The notes beneath the pieces were generated by a model. That model was not told the DNA's origin and did no database searches. It was given only the letters and a program-made list of their open reading frames with translations. DNA of 64,000 bases from an uncultured Porphyromonadaceae bacterium (GTDB lineage Bacteria; Bacteroidota; Bacteroidia; Bacteroidales; Muribaculaceae): positions 1 to 64,000 of the forward strand of contig CANRWW010000001.1 in the NCBI GenBank assembly GCA_947643665.1, given 5' to 3'. Of this stretch, positions 46,528 to 54,906 are shown piece by piece (position 1 is the stretch's first letter; the number at the start of each line of letters is the position of its first letter). Both the position numbers and the translations under genes were made by a program.

Positions 46528-47367
46528 ATGAAAAAGGAAGATATCATACTGCGCAAAATTGCCAATACCCTCATAGTGTATTCCTATCATATTGAGGAGA
46601 ACGGACTGATAGGAAAAACCGGTGCTATGTTTTTTCTGTATCTCTTTGCAGAACATTTTGACAATCAGACATGTTATGATTTTGTAGGTGATCTGCTTGA
46701 CGGACTTATGAAAAGCACATCCAATGCGCCGTCATCGTTTGAAGAGGGGCTCGCAGGGCTCGGCTGGAGTGTAGGGTCGCTCATGAGAAAAGGTGTCGTG
46801 GAGGGTAACCCCAACACGGTATTGAAAAATATTGACAAGAAGTTTATTGATTACATGACGCGGGAGCGTTGGTCGGAAAACTGGAACGAACTCATCTATT
46901 TTGCTGACCGCATTCATGACCGACCCTCCCCTGTAAACAACTGCAATGTGGCAGAACTTGTTTTCACCTACATCAAGTGGCAGATAAAGGAAAGATGTCA
47001 TGGTCATCTTCCTGTAAAAAGGCATAAGTCTGTACGTCATTTCCTCAAAAATTATAGGGTCATTTACGGCAAATCAAATGATTTTACAGAACTTTGGCAA
47101 TATGTTTCGCAATCGGCTGCTGATGATCAAGAAGATGGGTCGCCGTACAATACCCCTGCCACAACGGTTGAAAACCTGATAACATCTATTCTATGGCAAA
47201 AAATTTTCAACAATAAAGATACTTACCGCCGGCTTGACTGCAGCGAGCTTGACGAGTATGTGGACGCAACATTGCAAAGACTCTCTCCTACCGAAATGTC
47301 TCTTTTCGGAGGTATTGTAGGCCTCGGAACTGTCTTGCTATACAATAAACAAAGTTTTAACAATTAA
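46528..47367 (+). CDS. LanC-like protein without visible zinc ligands
   Basis: The 279-residue protein shows the LanC-type alpha/alpha-barrel repeats: ENGLIGKTGAMFFLYLFAEHFDN near the start, SSFEEGLAGLGWSVGSLMRKGVVEGN near 75, and SLFGGIVGLGTVLLYNK at the end. LanC enzymes add Cys to dehydroamino acids to make thioether rings, using a Zn held by C, C and H in the C-terminal part (NisC C284, C330, H331). No such WCYG or CHG motif is found in the right place; the only CHG is mid-protein in KERCHGHLP. It may therefore be a shortened, non-catalytic LanC-like protein. It is coupled to the glycosyltransferase gene. Confidence 0.65.
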   Translation: MKKEDIILRKIANTLIVYSYHIEENGLIGKTGAMFFLYLFAEHFDNQTCYDFVGDLLDGLMKSTSNAPSSFEEGLAGLGWSVGSLMRKGVVEGNPNTVLKNIDKKFIDYMTRERWSENWNELIYFADRIHDRPSPVNNCNVAELVFTYIKWQIKERCHGHLPVKRHKSVRHFLKNYRVIYGKSNDFTELWQYVSQSAADDQEDGSPYNTPATTVENLITSILWQKIFNNKDTYRRLDCSELDEYVDATLQRLSPTEMSLFGGIVGLGTVLLYNKQSFNN

Positions 47368-47378
47368 AAAAATCGTCT

Positions 47379-48356
47379 ATGGACAAGAAAAGATTAGACG
47401 GCGACAGCTTCGGAAGATTGAATTTCAATCCAAATGATTTTACTGATGAGCATTTCTTTTCAGTATACATGCAAGCGAATGGATATGAATATATCTCACA
47501 AGATGGATGTTGGCGTTGGATTCGCAAGGGTATCTCATCATCAGAATTTAATTCTGTGACCTGTAATCAACTATCTGAGATGCAACGTTTTTGGTTAGAA
47601 TCAAGAAAGTTGGAGATTCCAGGAACGAGTTCTAATCCATTGAGTGTAAATGCGTACAACGCTTTCGCAAGATGGAATGACTGGCATGGTGCTTATGTGG
47701 GGAATCTAGGATTCATCAGTGTGCCATCATCTTCCGGCTATGGAGTTCAGTTGTATATCAATGGATCATGGGTTACACCTGGTAGCGAAGGTTTTCCAGT
47801 TTCTGTTGAATCGTTTTACCGAATTGTGCACGAAAAAACTTGGACAGGTGGATCTGTAGAAGGTTGGGGGAATGTTAGCCCAGAAACATTCATACTGGGA
47901 GCATCTTCTGGTCTAAGATTTACTGGAGGAGACAGTTATTTAAATCCGCTTATAGATATCGCCAACCTTTGTCGAATTCTAGACTCTGATCCTGTTGGAT
48001 TGCCATATCTTCAAATTCGATTCCAAGAATTTTGGATTCGAGATAAAAATCAGTATGAGATACCCGATTGGGCGATCAGGGATTATCTTGACCCACATTA
48101 TTCTAATGGGCTCACATCAGATGTAAAAGAGGCCTTGCAAAGACATTATGGGGTTATGGTTCGCATAATTTCTAAAGAAGGATATGTCAATGGTAAGTAT
48201 AGTAGATATGGTAATGATCATCTTATTGTAAGCTACAATGGGTTATATCATGCGTATATAACTATCAACTCCTATGGAACTCTTGGTGCAGTTGATGAAA
48301 GCGCGATAGACGATAAGCAGAAGACAGTATACTTCATTTACAGAAAACACTCATGA
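47379..48356 (+). CDS. Unrecognised protein, 325 residues, AT-richer than neighbours
   Basis: I do not recognise this protein. It has no signal peptide or membrane segment and is rich in Tyr, Trp, Ser, Asn and Gly (QANGYEYISQDGCWRWIRKG, SVPSSSGYGVQLYINGSW, GDSYLNPLIDIANLCRIL, YSRYGNDHLIVSYNGLYHAYITINSYG). Codon use looks AT-richer than that of its flanks, which suggests a different origin. The gene starts 11 bases after the LanC-like gene, so the two are probably co-transcribed. It could be a substrate, toxin or carbohydrate-related protein; nothing in the sequence decides this. Confidence 0.7.
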   Translation: MDKKRLDGDSFGRLNFNPNDFTDEHFFSVYMQANGYEYISQDGCWRWIRKGISSSEFNSVTCNQLSEMQRFWLESRKLEIPGTSSNPLSVNAYNAFARWNDWHGAYVGNLGFISVPSSSGYGVQLYINGSWVTPGSEGFPVSVESFYRIVHEKTWTGGSVEGWGNVSPETFILGASSGLRFTGGDSYLNPLIDIANLCRILDSDPVGLPYLQIRFQEFWIRDKNQYEIPDWAIRDYLDPHYSNGLTSDVKEALQRHYGVMVRIISKEGYVNGKYSRYGNDHLIVSYNGLYHAYITINSYGTLGAVDESAIDDKQKTVYFIYRKHS

Positions 48357-48362
48357 ATTGAT

Positions 48363-49850
48363 ATGAATAAACCATCAGTCACTATTATCATATTGTCATT
48401 CCTGCTGTCGCTCCCGTCAGGAGAGATGGCTGGGATGATTTCCGGCGAAAGTCCGCTCGGTTTTGAGCCTCGGCAAAGCAATTTTCAGGATTATTTCAAG
48501 TCGTTTGAATATCATGGCGATGTTGACGGTTCCGTGCTGCTGCAATCCGATGTTCCGCCTCAGTTCAACGGGATAGCAACATTTTTCCGGCGGAATTTCA
48601 AGTATCCGGAAGATGCCTGGAAGGCTGAAAGACTTAGAGCCATAACCGTAGATTGTGTGATTCGTAAGGATGGCACGGTTACGGGCATTGAATGTCCGAA
48701 AATCAAACATCCGGCCCTGTTCAATGAGGTGAAGCGTGTGGTTGAGAAGATGCGTTGGGTTCCGGCAACACATGGCGGGGAGAAAGTAAACGTCTACAAG
48801 TCGTTTTATGTAGATTTGAACCCCGGTACCTCAGGAGGGTCTACTGTGCCTTATGGTCTGGAAAAAGCCGAGAAACAGGGGCGCAAAAGTGCTGCTTCAC
48901 TCAAAAGGTGCAAGGGGGCTGATGAAATATCCTCATTTGATGAAAATGTGGCTGCACTGAGAAAAGGAGCGGAGCTTTTCCCCGAATATGCCTATATCTC
49001 TCAGCCGTATGTGCGGTTGTTGAGCGCATTGGGCGACAAGGCCGGTGCTGTGGCCATGTCGGACAGCTGTCTGAGAGGCTACAACAAATTCCGTTACGTA
49101 CAGGGAAAGCCTGATGTTCGTCCACCGCACAACGACTACAGCGGAAGGACTGAGATAAGTCTGGCTTTGATGAATCTGATACAGCGTAAATATCTTGACG
49201 GAGAGTCGGAGAATGCTTTTGACGATGTGTGCGATCTGATAAATCGTCGCGTTGTTGATGGTGACCTTTACAACCAGGCGGTAGACTATTCGGTCAGTAT
49301 CAAGAAGATAGAGCGCATGGAGCGGGATCTAGTCATGGAGTATTCCAACGGTGTGGCCAACATAGACCGGAACACCCCCCTATGGGAGAAAGTCTCGCGT
49401 GAATACAGCATTAACGAACTTAGCTATAGTTTGCGTTACTGGGCAAAGCGTGGACAGATAAACAATGCCCAGATAGAGCAACTGACAGCGCTCATAGATC
49501 AGGAATACGATTATATGACAAAGGGGAAAGGTGTCAGCAATGCAGATAAAATAAACCTGTTCGGTGTCAGAGCCTTGGCCATATGGCTCCAGAGCGGCGA
49601 AGAAGCCATGCGTAGCTATATCTCTGAAATAAAAGGTGGAGAGGCTAGTAATAAATTGGTTAAATATCTGGAAAAACTGGAGAAACGCTATGATGAAAAT
49701 AAACCCCTGTTTATTGACCGGGAAAAAGTAATAGAATCTTTGGCGTGCCTTATGCCTCCCAAAGGAGCGGACGATACTGCGGCCAAGGCGTTCTATGACC
49801 GGCGCCATGCCGCCGAGTATGTGTTTCCCCTCCGCTGGCTCATGAAATGA
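48363..49850 (+). CDS. Secreted protein with TonB-C-like domain (paralogue 1)
   Basis: The 495-residue protein has a signal peptide (MNKPSVTIIILSFLLSLPSGEMA). A TonB C-terminal-like domain covers about 70-150 (RNFKYPEDAWKAERLRAITVDCVIRKDGTVTGIECPKIKHPALFNEVKRVVEKMRWVPAT). It lacks the membrane anchor and Pro-rich stretch of a true TonB, so energy transduction is unlikely. The rest is a helical, TPR-like region ending in FYDRRHAAEYVFPLRWLMK. It follows the 325-residue gene by 6 bases. The protein encoded at 50159-51499 is its paralogue throughout, especially over the last 90 residues. Confidence 0.75.
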   Translation: MNKPSVTIIILSFLLSLPSGEMAGMISGESPLGFEPRQSNFQDYFKSFEYHGDVDGSVLLQSDVPPQFNGIATFFRRNFKYPEDAWKAERLRAITVDCVIRKDGTVTGIECPKIKHPALFNEVKRVVEKMRWVPATHGGEKVNVYKSFYVDLNPGTSGGSTVPYGLEKAEKQGRKSAASLKRCKGADEISSFDENVAALRKGAELFPEYAYISQPYVRLLSALGDKAGAVAMSDSCLRGYNKFRYVQGKPDVRPPHNDYSGRTEISLALMNLIQRKYLDGESENAFDDVCDLINRRVVDGDLYNQAVDYSVSIKKIERMERDLVMEYSNGVANIDRNTPLWEKVSREYSINELSYSLRYWAKRGQINNAQIEQLTALIDQEYDYMTKGKGVSNADKINLFGVRALAIWLQSGEEAMRSYISEIKGGEASNKLVKYLEKLEKRYDENKPLFIDREKVIESLACLMPPKGADDTAAKAFYDRRHAAEYVFPLRWLMK

Positions 49851-50045
49851 TCTGCCCCTTACGCCACTTTCGGCGGCTCGTTGGGAAGGCAGGAATGGCC
49901 GGGGTATGCGAATAGTTTACGGATTGACCGTAACGTGCGTCGGTGGGTATTTCGGCGTTATCATGTAAGGTGCTGCGCGTTAAAAATGCTAAAAGCGGGG
50001 ACGTTTATCGGCGGATCGGCGGTTTTTTTATTAACTTGCACGTTG
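49851..50045. other. Non-coding gap before palindromic element copy B
   Basis: No ORF or RNA gene is recognised. A short direct repeat ATCGGCGG/ATCGGCGG with a following T run (near 50012-50030) is seen, but no clear stem. Confidence 0.3.
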
Positions 50046-50149
50046 TTGAGTAAGTAATGGAAATTATTACGCATAGATATATCATAAGGCTTTATATTCT
50101 CTTTGGTATCCTTTCAGATAATATAAAATAATTTCCATGACTTACTTAA
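50046..50149. repeat. Palindromic element copy B, 104 bases
   Basis: Imperfect inverted ends (50046-50068 and 50127-50149) match those of copy A at most positions, and both copies share ATTACGCAT and GGCTTTATATT inside the left arm and AGATAATATAAAATAATTTC in the right arm. The 84 extra bases of copy A, with its two hairpins, are absent. The right end lies 9 bases before the next start codon, in the same orientation and nearly the same distance as copy A before glf. Confidence 0.8.
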
Positions 50150-50158
50150 AATTTTCCA

Positions 50159-51499
50159 TTGATGTCGCTGATTATGAAAGACGTTGCCCGAAAGATCTTG
50201 ATGTTCATGGCGCTGTTGTCTGCGGTAAGCACCGTGCAGGCCAGAAAAGTATATGTTTGCGATGATCCTGACCAGCAGGCCATTTTGCCAGGCGTCCCGG
50301 GAAGCCGGGAGGATGGGGTGACGCGTTTTGCCAACAAGAATGTAAAATACCCGCTTGAGGCATGGAGGTCGCAGAAATGGTTTGGTGTGGAGGCAATGGG
50401 GCTTGTGGATGCCAACGGCCATGTAATTGATTTCGAACTGATGGCCGACGAGGAGCCTCATCCCTTGCTCATGACTGAACTGCGTAGGGCGATTGAGAAA
50501 ATGGAGTGGTATCCGGCTCTGAAAGATGGTGTGCCGGTGGCTTCATGGCAATATTTTTATATGCCGCTGACTAAAAAATCTTCGCGCTCGGACTATTGGG
50601 TTCCCCTTGGGATGGAGGAGAGGTTCGACCTTACGAACCTATACGCTTTCAAGTGGGAGGAGCCGGAGTGGGACCACGGCACGGCGGAAATGCGCAAGGC
50701 CCTTGACTGCCTTGGAGAGTCAACATACCTGTTTCCGGGCTATGCCCCCGCAACCATTGCCTATGCACGCCTGCTTGCCGCACAGGGGAGAGGCGCCCAG
50801 GCGCTTTCGCAGATTGAGGTCTTTCTTCCTGGATATCAGGCCAACGGCTACAATGTGGAGGTTACCGAGGAGGGAGACACGCTGCAGACCGGAATGTCTC
50901 CCGAATACAGCGGCCGCACGGAGGTGTGGACGGCAACGGTGCGCGCCCTTCTCCATGACATGATGCAGTCTCCCGGCTGCGCTTCGGCATACGATGATGC
51001 CATATCCCTTACAGAGCGGCGCATGATTGACGGGCTGCTCTTTCCCGAATGTACTTCTAAAAATGACACCTGGCTTTCCGCCCGCATGCATAACCTGAAA
51101 TACATCAAGGATCGGGAGCACCGGGAGGTGGCGGCTGCCGCCATACGGCAGGAAAAGGCCGACAAGCGTGCTGGAAAGAGTGCTGAAACAAAAGATCAGC
51201 AGAACCTTTTCGGCGTGAAAGCCATGCTTTTATGGCTCAGGGATGGTGATGCCGGTCTTGATCGCTGGATAGGGCAGATACGTGCCGGTAAACCCAGTGG
51301 CAAGCTGTTGAAATACCTGTCTAAACTGGAGAAACGGAAGAGGGAGAACGAACAACTGCTGTCAGACCGACGTGCCGTCATTGTGTCTCTTGTCTGCCTC
51401 GTGCCGCCTGAGGGCACAGACGAGGCTGCCGCCAATGATTTTTATGCCCGGCGGAAGGCTGTGGCGGATGTGTTTCCGCTCCAGTGGCTAACGGAATGA
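50159..51499 (+). CDS. Secreted protein with TonB-C-like domain (paralogue 2)
   Basis: The 446-residue protein has a signal peptide after a short N-terminal extension (ARKILMFMALLSAVSTVQA). The TonB-C-like domain is KNVKYPLEAWRSQKWFGVEAMGLVDANGHVIDFELM ... ELRRAIEKMEWYPALKDGVPVASWQYF. A helical region with TPR-like features follows, with the end NLFGVKAMLLWLRDG ... DFYARRKAVADVFPLQWLTE matching paralogue 1 almost residue by residue. It lies directly after palindromic element copy B. The role is unknown. It has no anchor for TonB function; it may be a periplasmic protein using the domain for binding. Confidence 0.75.
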   Translation: MMSLIMKDVARKILMFMALLSAVSTVQARKVYVCDDPDQQAILPGVPGSREDGVTRFANKNVKYPLEAWRSQKWFGVEAMGLVDANGHVIDFELMADEEPHPLLMTELRRAIEKMEWYPALKDGVPVASWQYFYMPLTKKSSRSDYWVPLGMEERFDLTNLYAFKWEEPEWDHGTAEMRKALDCLGESTYLFPGYAPATIAYARLLAAQGRGAQALSQIEVFLPGYQANGYNVEVTEEGDTLQTGMSPEYSGRTEVWTATVRALLHDMMQSPGCASAYDDAISLTERRMIDGLLFPECTSKNDTWLSARMHNLKYIKDREHREVAAAAIRQEKADKRAGKSAETKDQQNLFGVKAMLLWLRDGDAGLDRWIGQIRAGKPSGKLLKYLSKLEKRKRENEQLLSDRRAVIVSLVCLVPPEGTDEAAANDFYARRKAVADVFPLQWLTE

Positions 51500-51565
51500 G
51501 GGGTTGGCAGGTAAACAAAAGTCAATAATTCTGAAAGATAGCTGAAATGGTTGGAAATTATTCAG

Positions 51566-51573
51566 TAATTTTG
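51566..51573 (+). promoter_or_regulatory. -7 box TAATTTTG for pgi
   Basis: This perfect TAnnTTTG box lies 76 bases before the pgi start. It marks the return from the island to housekeeping genes. Confidence 0.6.
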
Positions 51574-51649
51574 CACCCGAATTTGTTATACCCGGAGTGT
51601 GGCATACAAATTACTGAAAACGCTAAAACAACCAAATAACTAAGCAATT

Positions 51650-52993
51650 ATGAGCAATATCAAAGTAAATGTGAAAGAAGTGCTGGGCACTGTAAGCGCC
51701 GAGCAGATCGAGGCGTTGAATCCCGCTGCAACCGAGGCGATGGAAAAACTCCATAAGGGCACAGGGGCAGGATCAGACTTCCTTGGCTGGGTCAATCTGC
51801 CTGAAGAGACCTCTTCCGCATTGTTGGCCGACATAGAGGCTACAGCCAAGCAACTCCGTGAGACTTGCGATTATGTGGTCTCCATAGGCATCGGAGGGTC
51901 ATATCTTGGAGCCAAGGCTGTAATAGAGGCTCTCAGCGATTCTTTCGCATCTCTGCGTGGCATGGAGGATGACCGTCGTTGCCGTGTGCTCTTTGCCGGG
52001 CAGAATATCGGTGAAGATTACCTTCACGAACTTCAGGATTTCCTTGCCGACAAGAAATTCGGTATTATCGTAATATCCAAATCCGGCACTACTACTGAGC
52101 CGGCGATTGCTTTCCGTCTGCTCAAAGAGCAGCTTGAGAACAAGCTCGGCAAGGCAGAGGCGTCAAAACGTATTGTGGCCATAACCGACGAAAAACGTGG
52201 TGCACTCCGTCAGCTCGCAACTGAAGAGGGTTACAAGACTTTTGTCATTGCAGACAATGTAGGTGGCCGCTTCTCGGTTCTCACACCGGTAGGCCTTCTT
52301 CCCATCGCAGTTGCCGGATTTGATATCCATGCCCTTATGGATGGTGCACGTCAGATGCAGCGTGACACAATGGCTTGCGACGACAGCAACATGTCGTTCC
52401 TCTATGCCACAACCCGCAATGCATTGTATCGCGCCGGCAAGAAGATCGAGATCCTTGTAAACTACAATCCTAAACTTCATTTCTTCGGCGAGTGGTGGAA
52501 GCAGCTCTACGGCGAATCGGAAGGTAAGGACCACAAGGGCATTTTCCCCGCTTCAGTAGACAATTCTACCGACCTCCATTCGATGGGACAGTGGATCCAG
52601 GATGGCGAGCGCACCATTTTTGAAACAGTCATTTCTGTTGCTGAACCCCGCCATGAAGTGGTGATACCTATGGATGCCGCAAACCTTGACGGCCTCAACT
52701 ACCTAGCAGGCAAGCGCGTTGACCAGGTCAATAAAATGGCAGAACTTGGCACACGCATAGCACATGTGGACGGTGCGGTACCCAATATGCTCATTACCAT
52801 TCCCGCGCTTGAAGAGCGTTATCTTGGCGAGCTGATCTATTTCTTTGAGAAAGCATGTGGCATTTCCGGATATCTTCTTGAAGTAAATCCATTTAACCAG
52901 CCCGGTGTAGAGGATTACAAGCGCAATATGTTCGCACTTCTTGAGAAACCTGGATACGAAGAGGAGACTGCAAAAATCAAGAGCCGTCTCTGA
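51650..52993 (+). CDS. pgi: Glucose-6-phosphate isomerase
   Basis: The 447-residue enzyme interconverts glucose-6-phosphate and fructose-6-phosphate. Family marks are [42 protein letters not shown], and [39 protein letters not shown]. The length fits the shorter bacterial type (as in Bacillus and Bacteroides) rather than the 550-residue E. coli type. It has its own promoter and a terminator about 110 bases on. Confidence 0.96.
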   Translation: MSNIKVNVKEVLGTVSAEQIEALNPAATEAMEKLHKGTGAGSDFLGWVNLPEETSSALLADIEATAKQLRETCDYVVSIGIGGSYLGAKAVIEALSDSFASLRGMEDDRRCRVLFAGQNIGEDYLHELQDFLADKKFGIIVISKSGTTTEPAIAFRLLKEQLENKLGKAEASKRIVAITDEKRGALRQLATEEGYKTFVIADNVGGRFSVLTPVGLLPIAVAGFDIHALMDGARQMQRDTMACDDSNMSFLYATTRNALYRAGKKIEILVNYNPKLHFFGEWWKQLYGESEGKDHKGIFPASVDNSTDLHSMGQWIQDGERTIFETVISVAEPRHEVVIPMDAANLDGLNYLAGKRVDQVNKMAELGTRIAHVDGAVPNMLITIPALEERYLGELIYFFEKACGISGYLLEVNPFNQPGVEDYKRNMFALLEKPGYEEETAKIKSRL

Positions 52994-53100
52994 TAACTTG
53001 CCGGAAACGCATATACATCGGTTGGTATATTAAGATACTGCAACCCCGTGTATTGCAAATGATTATTTGATCCACATCAGGTGGGTCTGCCGCTAAAAGG

Positions 53101-53136
53101 GCGCTGGGCGAGCAAATCGCTACAGCGCTCTTTTTT
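53101..53136 (+). terminator. Intrinsic terminator after pgi
   Basis: GCGCTG (53101-53106) pairs with CAGCGC (53123-53128), and the inner GCGA-GCAAA-TCGC hairpin adds to the stem. The run CTCTTTTTT follows. It lies 108 bases after the pgi stop. Confidence 0.75.
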
Positions 53137-53163
53137 GCGTTAACCATATTTAACTTAAATTAA

Positions 53164-53194
53164 TTTGTTTTCATTGTTGCACGTCTTATCTCTG
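53164..53194 (+). promoter_or_regulatory. Promoter-like pair TTTG, 19 bases, TATCTCTG
   Basis: TTTG at 53164-53167 and TATCTCTG at 53187-53194 (one mismatch to TAnnTTTG) are 19 bases apart. It would drive the 17-codon ORF at 53225 and the broken lipoprotein gene. Confidence 0.5.
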
Positions 53195-53224
53195 CAACCA
53201 ACACACTTCTAATCATTAATTTCC

Positions 53225-53278
53225 ATGAAGAAACTGATCTATCAATTTATTCTCGTTGGAATCCTGACAGATATATGA
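53225..53278 (+). other. 17-codon ORF resembling a truncated signal peptide
   Basis: The ORF reads MKKLIYQFILVGILTDI and then TGA. The start of a secreted or lipoprotein signal is followed at once by a stop. It lies 30 bases after a promoter-like pair and 53 bases before the lipoprotein start. It could be a leader peptide or the remnant of a lost lipoprotein; it may also be chance. Confidence 0.3.
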
Positions 53279-53330
53279 TTTTAAGTTTGACAGGCAGTAT
53301 GATAGTGGTATCCAGATAAAATTCAAAGAT

Positions 53331-54203
53331 ATGGGAAAGATGTATAAAATATTGATGGCAGTGGCGATCAGTGTGGTTCCATGTTTGCTGGGCGGATGTT
53401 CTGACAATGGTGAGCCGGTTTCGGGCGAGACAATGTCAAAATCGGATTCTGCGGATGAAGTTGATCCATACGAGCCGATAGTGTATGTAGATACGGATAT
53501 GGATTTCAGCACTATGAGCCTGTATGAATATGATGATTATGTGCAACATGTACAATCTATTCTCAGTCCGGCATATTCCGATCGCCTGTTTTCTGACGAT
53601 GCGGTAGATACGAAATTTCCTGCCGCGGGGGGAGAAAAAGTGATAATACCTGAACGCGGTTGTATTGTGCCCAAATTCAAATGGGCTACATAGCATGATC
53701 TGTTGAATGACGGCGCGTCTGATTTCAAATTTGATGTGGAAGACTGGAATGGCAACAAATGCTTCAGGGTTGATGTCTGTGAGAATCTTATAAGGGACGA
53801 CAAACTCCCATTGCAACCGGGTGATATTATAAGCGTCAATATCGTATCTCCGGGTTCTGCGGAGTATGAGGCATGTAAACATGAAGAATTATACGACTAC
53901 CTTGATAAGCATGGAGTTGAGAAGTTGTCAAAAAACTCAGCAACTCCAGGTTTTCCAAAAAATGATATCATGATATTGACGCCCGGTGTTGACAAGTGGC
54001 TTGAAGTGGCGATAGATGGCCGACGCCGGACCATAACAATGAAAGCCTCTCCTAACGATACCGGTGTAAAAAGAGTTGCGACCATCGTATTGTATGATGA
54101 CAATATTAAAAGATATAGGAATGGTGTGGTGGAGTATTTTGATATGTTTAATCGTCAGACCTATCTTAACAATGCCATAAGGGTGGAGCAGGCTGCGGAA
54201 TAA
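53331..54203 (+). pseudogene. Lipoprotein gene interrupted by in-frame TAG
   Basis: The frame of 291 codons starts with a lipoprotein signal (MYKILMAVAISVVPCLLGGC; the Met at codon 4 is the more usual start). The mature part is acidic, with DEVDPYEPIVYVDTDMDFSTMSLYEYDDYVQ. Codon 121 (53691-53693) is TAG, and the same frame goes on as HDLLNDGASDFKFDVEDWNGNKCFRVDVCENLIRDD to 54203. I do not recognise the family. The untruncated product would be a surface or periplasmic lipoprotein of about 290 residues. It ends before the hairpin at 54296-54329. A read error is possible. Confidence 0.7.
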
Positions 54204-54295
54204 CAGACCATCCTAATATTGATAAATGAAGGTGTGTCATAATGGCCTATATGGAACCATATGCCAGCAGCCTCTCCATCCGGACAGAAACAAGT

Positions 54296-54329
54296 CGGCG
54301 TGTCAAAATTTACGAATTTTGACACGCCG
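54296..54329. terminator. Terminator-like hairpin of the AAAATT family
   Basis: CGGCGTGTCAAAATT (54296-54310) and AATTTTGACACGCCG (54315-54329) form a perfect 15-base stem with a 4-base loop (TACG). It lies 93 bases after the broken lipoprotein gene. The inner AAAATT/AATTTT half is shared with 7997-8047. Confidence 0.7.
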
Positions 54330-54469
54330 TCATTTGGCTTGATTCCTGGTTGGCTACTGATTGTAGATAGACAGTCTACAAATTGATTGAAAAAGGCTCG
54401 GATTTGCTAAATAGTGTTAATGGCTGCAAGATTTTTGTTCCAAAAGTATGTTATATAACAGAAAAACTA

Positions 54470-54477
54470 TACCTTTG
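54470..54477 (+). promoter_or_regulatory. -7 box TACCTTTG of the candidate small RNA
   Basis: This perfect TAnnTTTG box would place a transcription start near 54484, immediately before the candidate RNA. No -33 TTG at good spacing is seen. Confidence 0.55.
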
Positions 54478-54483
54478 CATCAG

Positions 54484-54547
54484 TTTTTCATGGTATTAGA
54501 TTTAAGGTAAGAAGATTATTCGTCGTGATGACGAGTAATTTTTTTTT
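54484..54547 (+). ncRNA. Candidate short RNA or attenuated leader
   Basis: After the -7 box the sequence reads CATGGTATTAGATTTAAGG and then a hairpin ATTATTCGTC-GTGAT-GACGAGTAAT (54515-54539; one G-U pair) followed by nine T. A transcript of about 64 bases is expected. No ORF of any length fits. The ATTAGATTTAAGG-type segment looks familiar from leaders in other Bacteroidetes, but I cannot name a family. It may be a free small RNA or a leader that ends before the export operon 420 bases on. Confidence 0.5.
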
Positions 54548-54703
54548 ATGTCCTGTCCGATGCGGTCCGCATGCCGTAATGTAGGCGCGGATATTAGTTG
54601 GCATGGCATAGGATTGTATCGGATGGAAGCCATGCGTGCATGAAAGTATAAGAAATATATTCCAATGATTTGTCTAAAGGTCGAATATTTGTTGGGATTC
54701 CTA

Positions 54704-54735
54704 TTGATAGTTATGGCTGGTATTGCGTAATTTTG
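54704..54735 (+). promoter_or_regulatory. Promoter of the tolC-hlyD export operon (TTG, 21 bases, TAATTTTG)
   Basis: TTG at 54704-54706 and the perfect -7 TAATTTTG at 54728-54735 are 21 bases apart. The leader to the chosen tolC start would be about 165 bases. Confidence 0.6.
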
Positions 54736-54906
54736 CAGCGGATAATTTACATCATTGTGCAAACTGACCAAACAAATTTAACATATTAGAAGTTATTGTG
54801 TTGTAAGGAACGCCGGAACTATAGGCGTTTTCATCACATTGTACGGATGCTTTCTTGTTACATTTCAAGATCCTGTTTAATTAATGAGTTTGCTTTAGCA
54901 TCTTCT

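Larger units (their letters stand above)
54204..54906. other. Long intergenic region with hairpin, candidate small RNA and tolC promoter
   Basis: No protein gene is supported here. In order it holds the AAAATT-type hairpin at 54296-54329, a -7 box at 54470-54477 with a short transcript ending in a strong terminator at 54515-54547, and a second promoter at 54704-54735 for the export operon. Confidence 0.6.

Noticed and set aside
44312..53693. Stop-codon reassignment or recoding (TAA in glf, TAG in the lipoprotein)
   Set aside because: Two different stop codons are involved, a frameshift lies nearby, and neighbouring genes end normally at TAA, TAG and TGA. No SECIS- or PYLIS-like structure was seen.
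54796..54906. Upstream extension of the tolC frame
   Set aside because: The extra 37 residues are Cys- and Arg-rich and would bury the clean signal peptide that begins at 54907.
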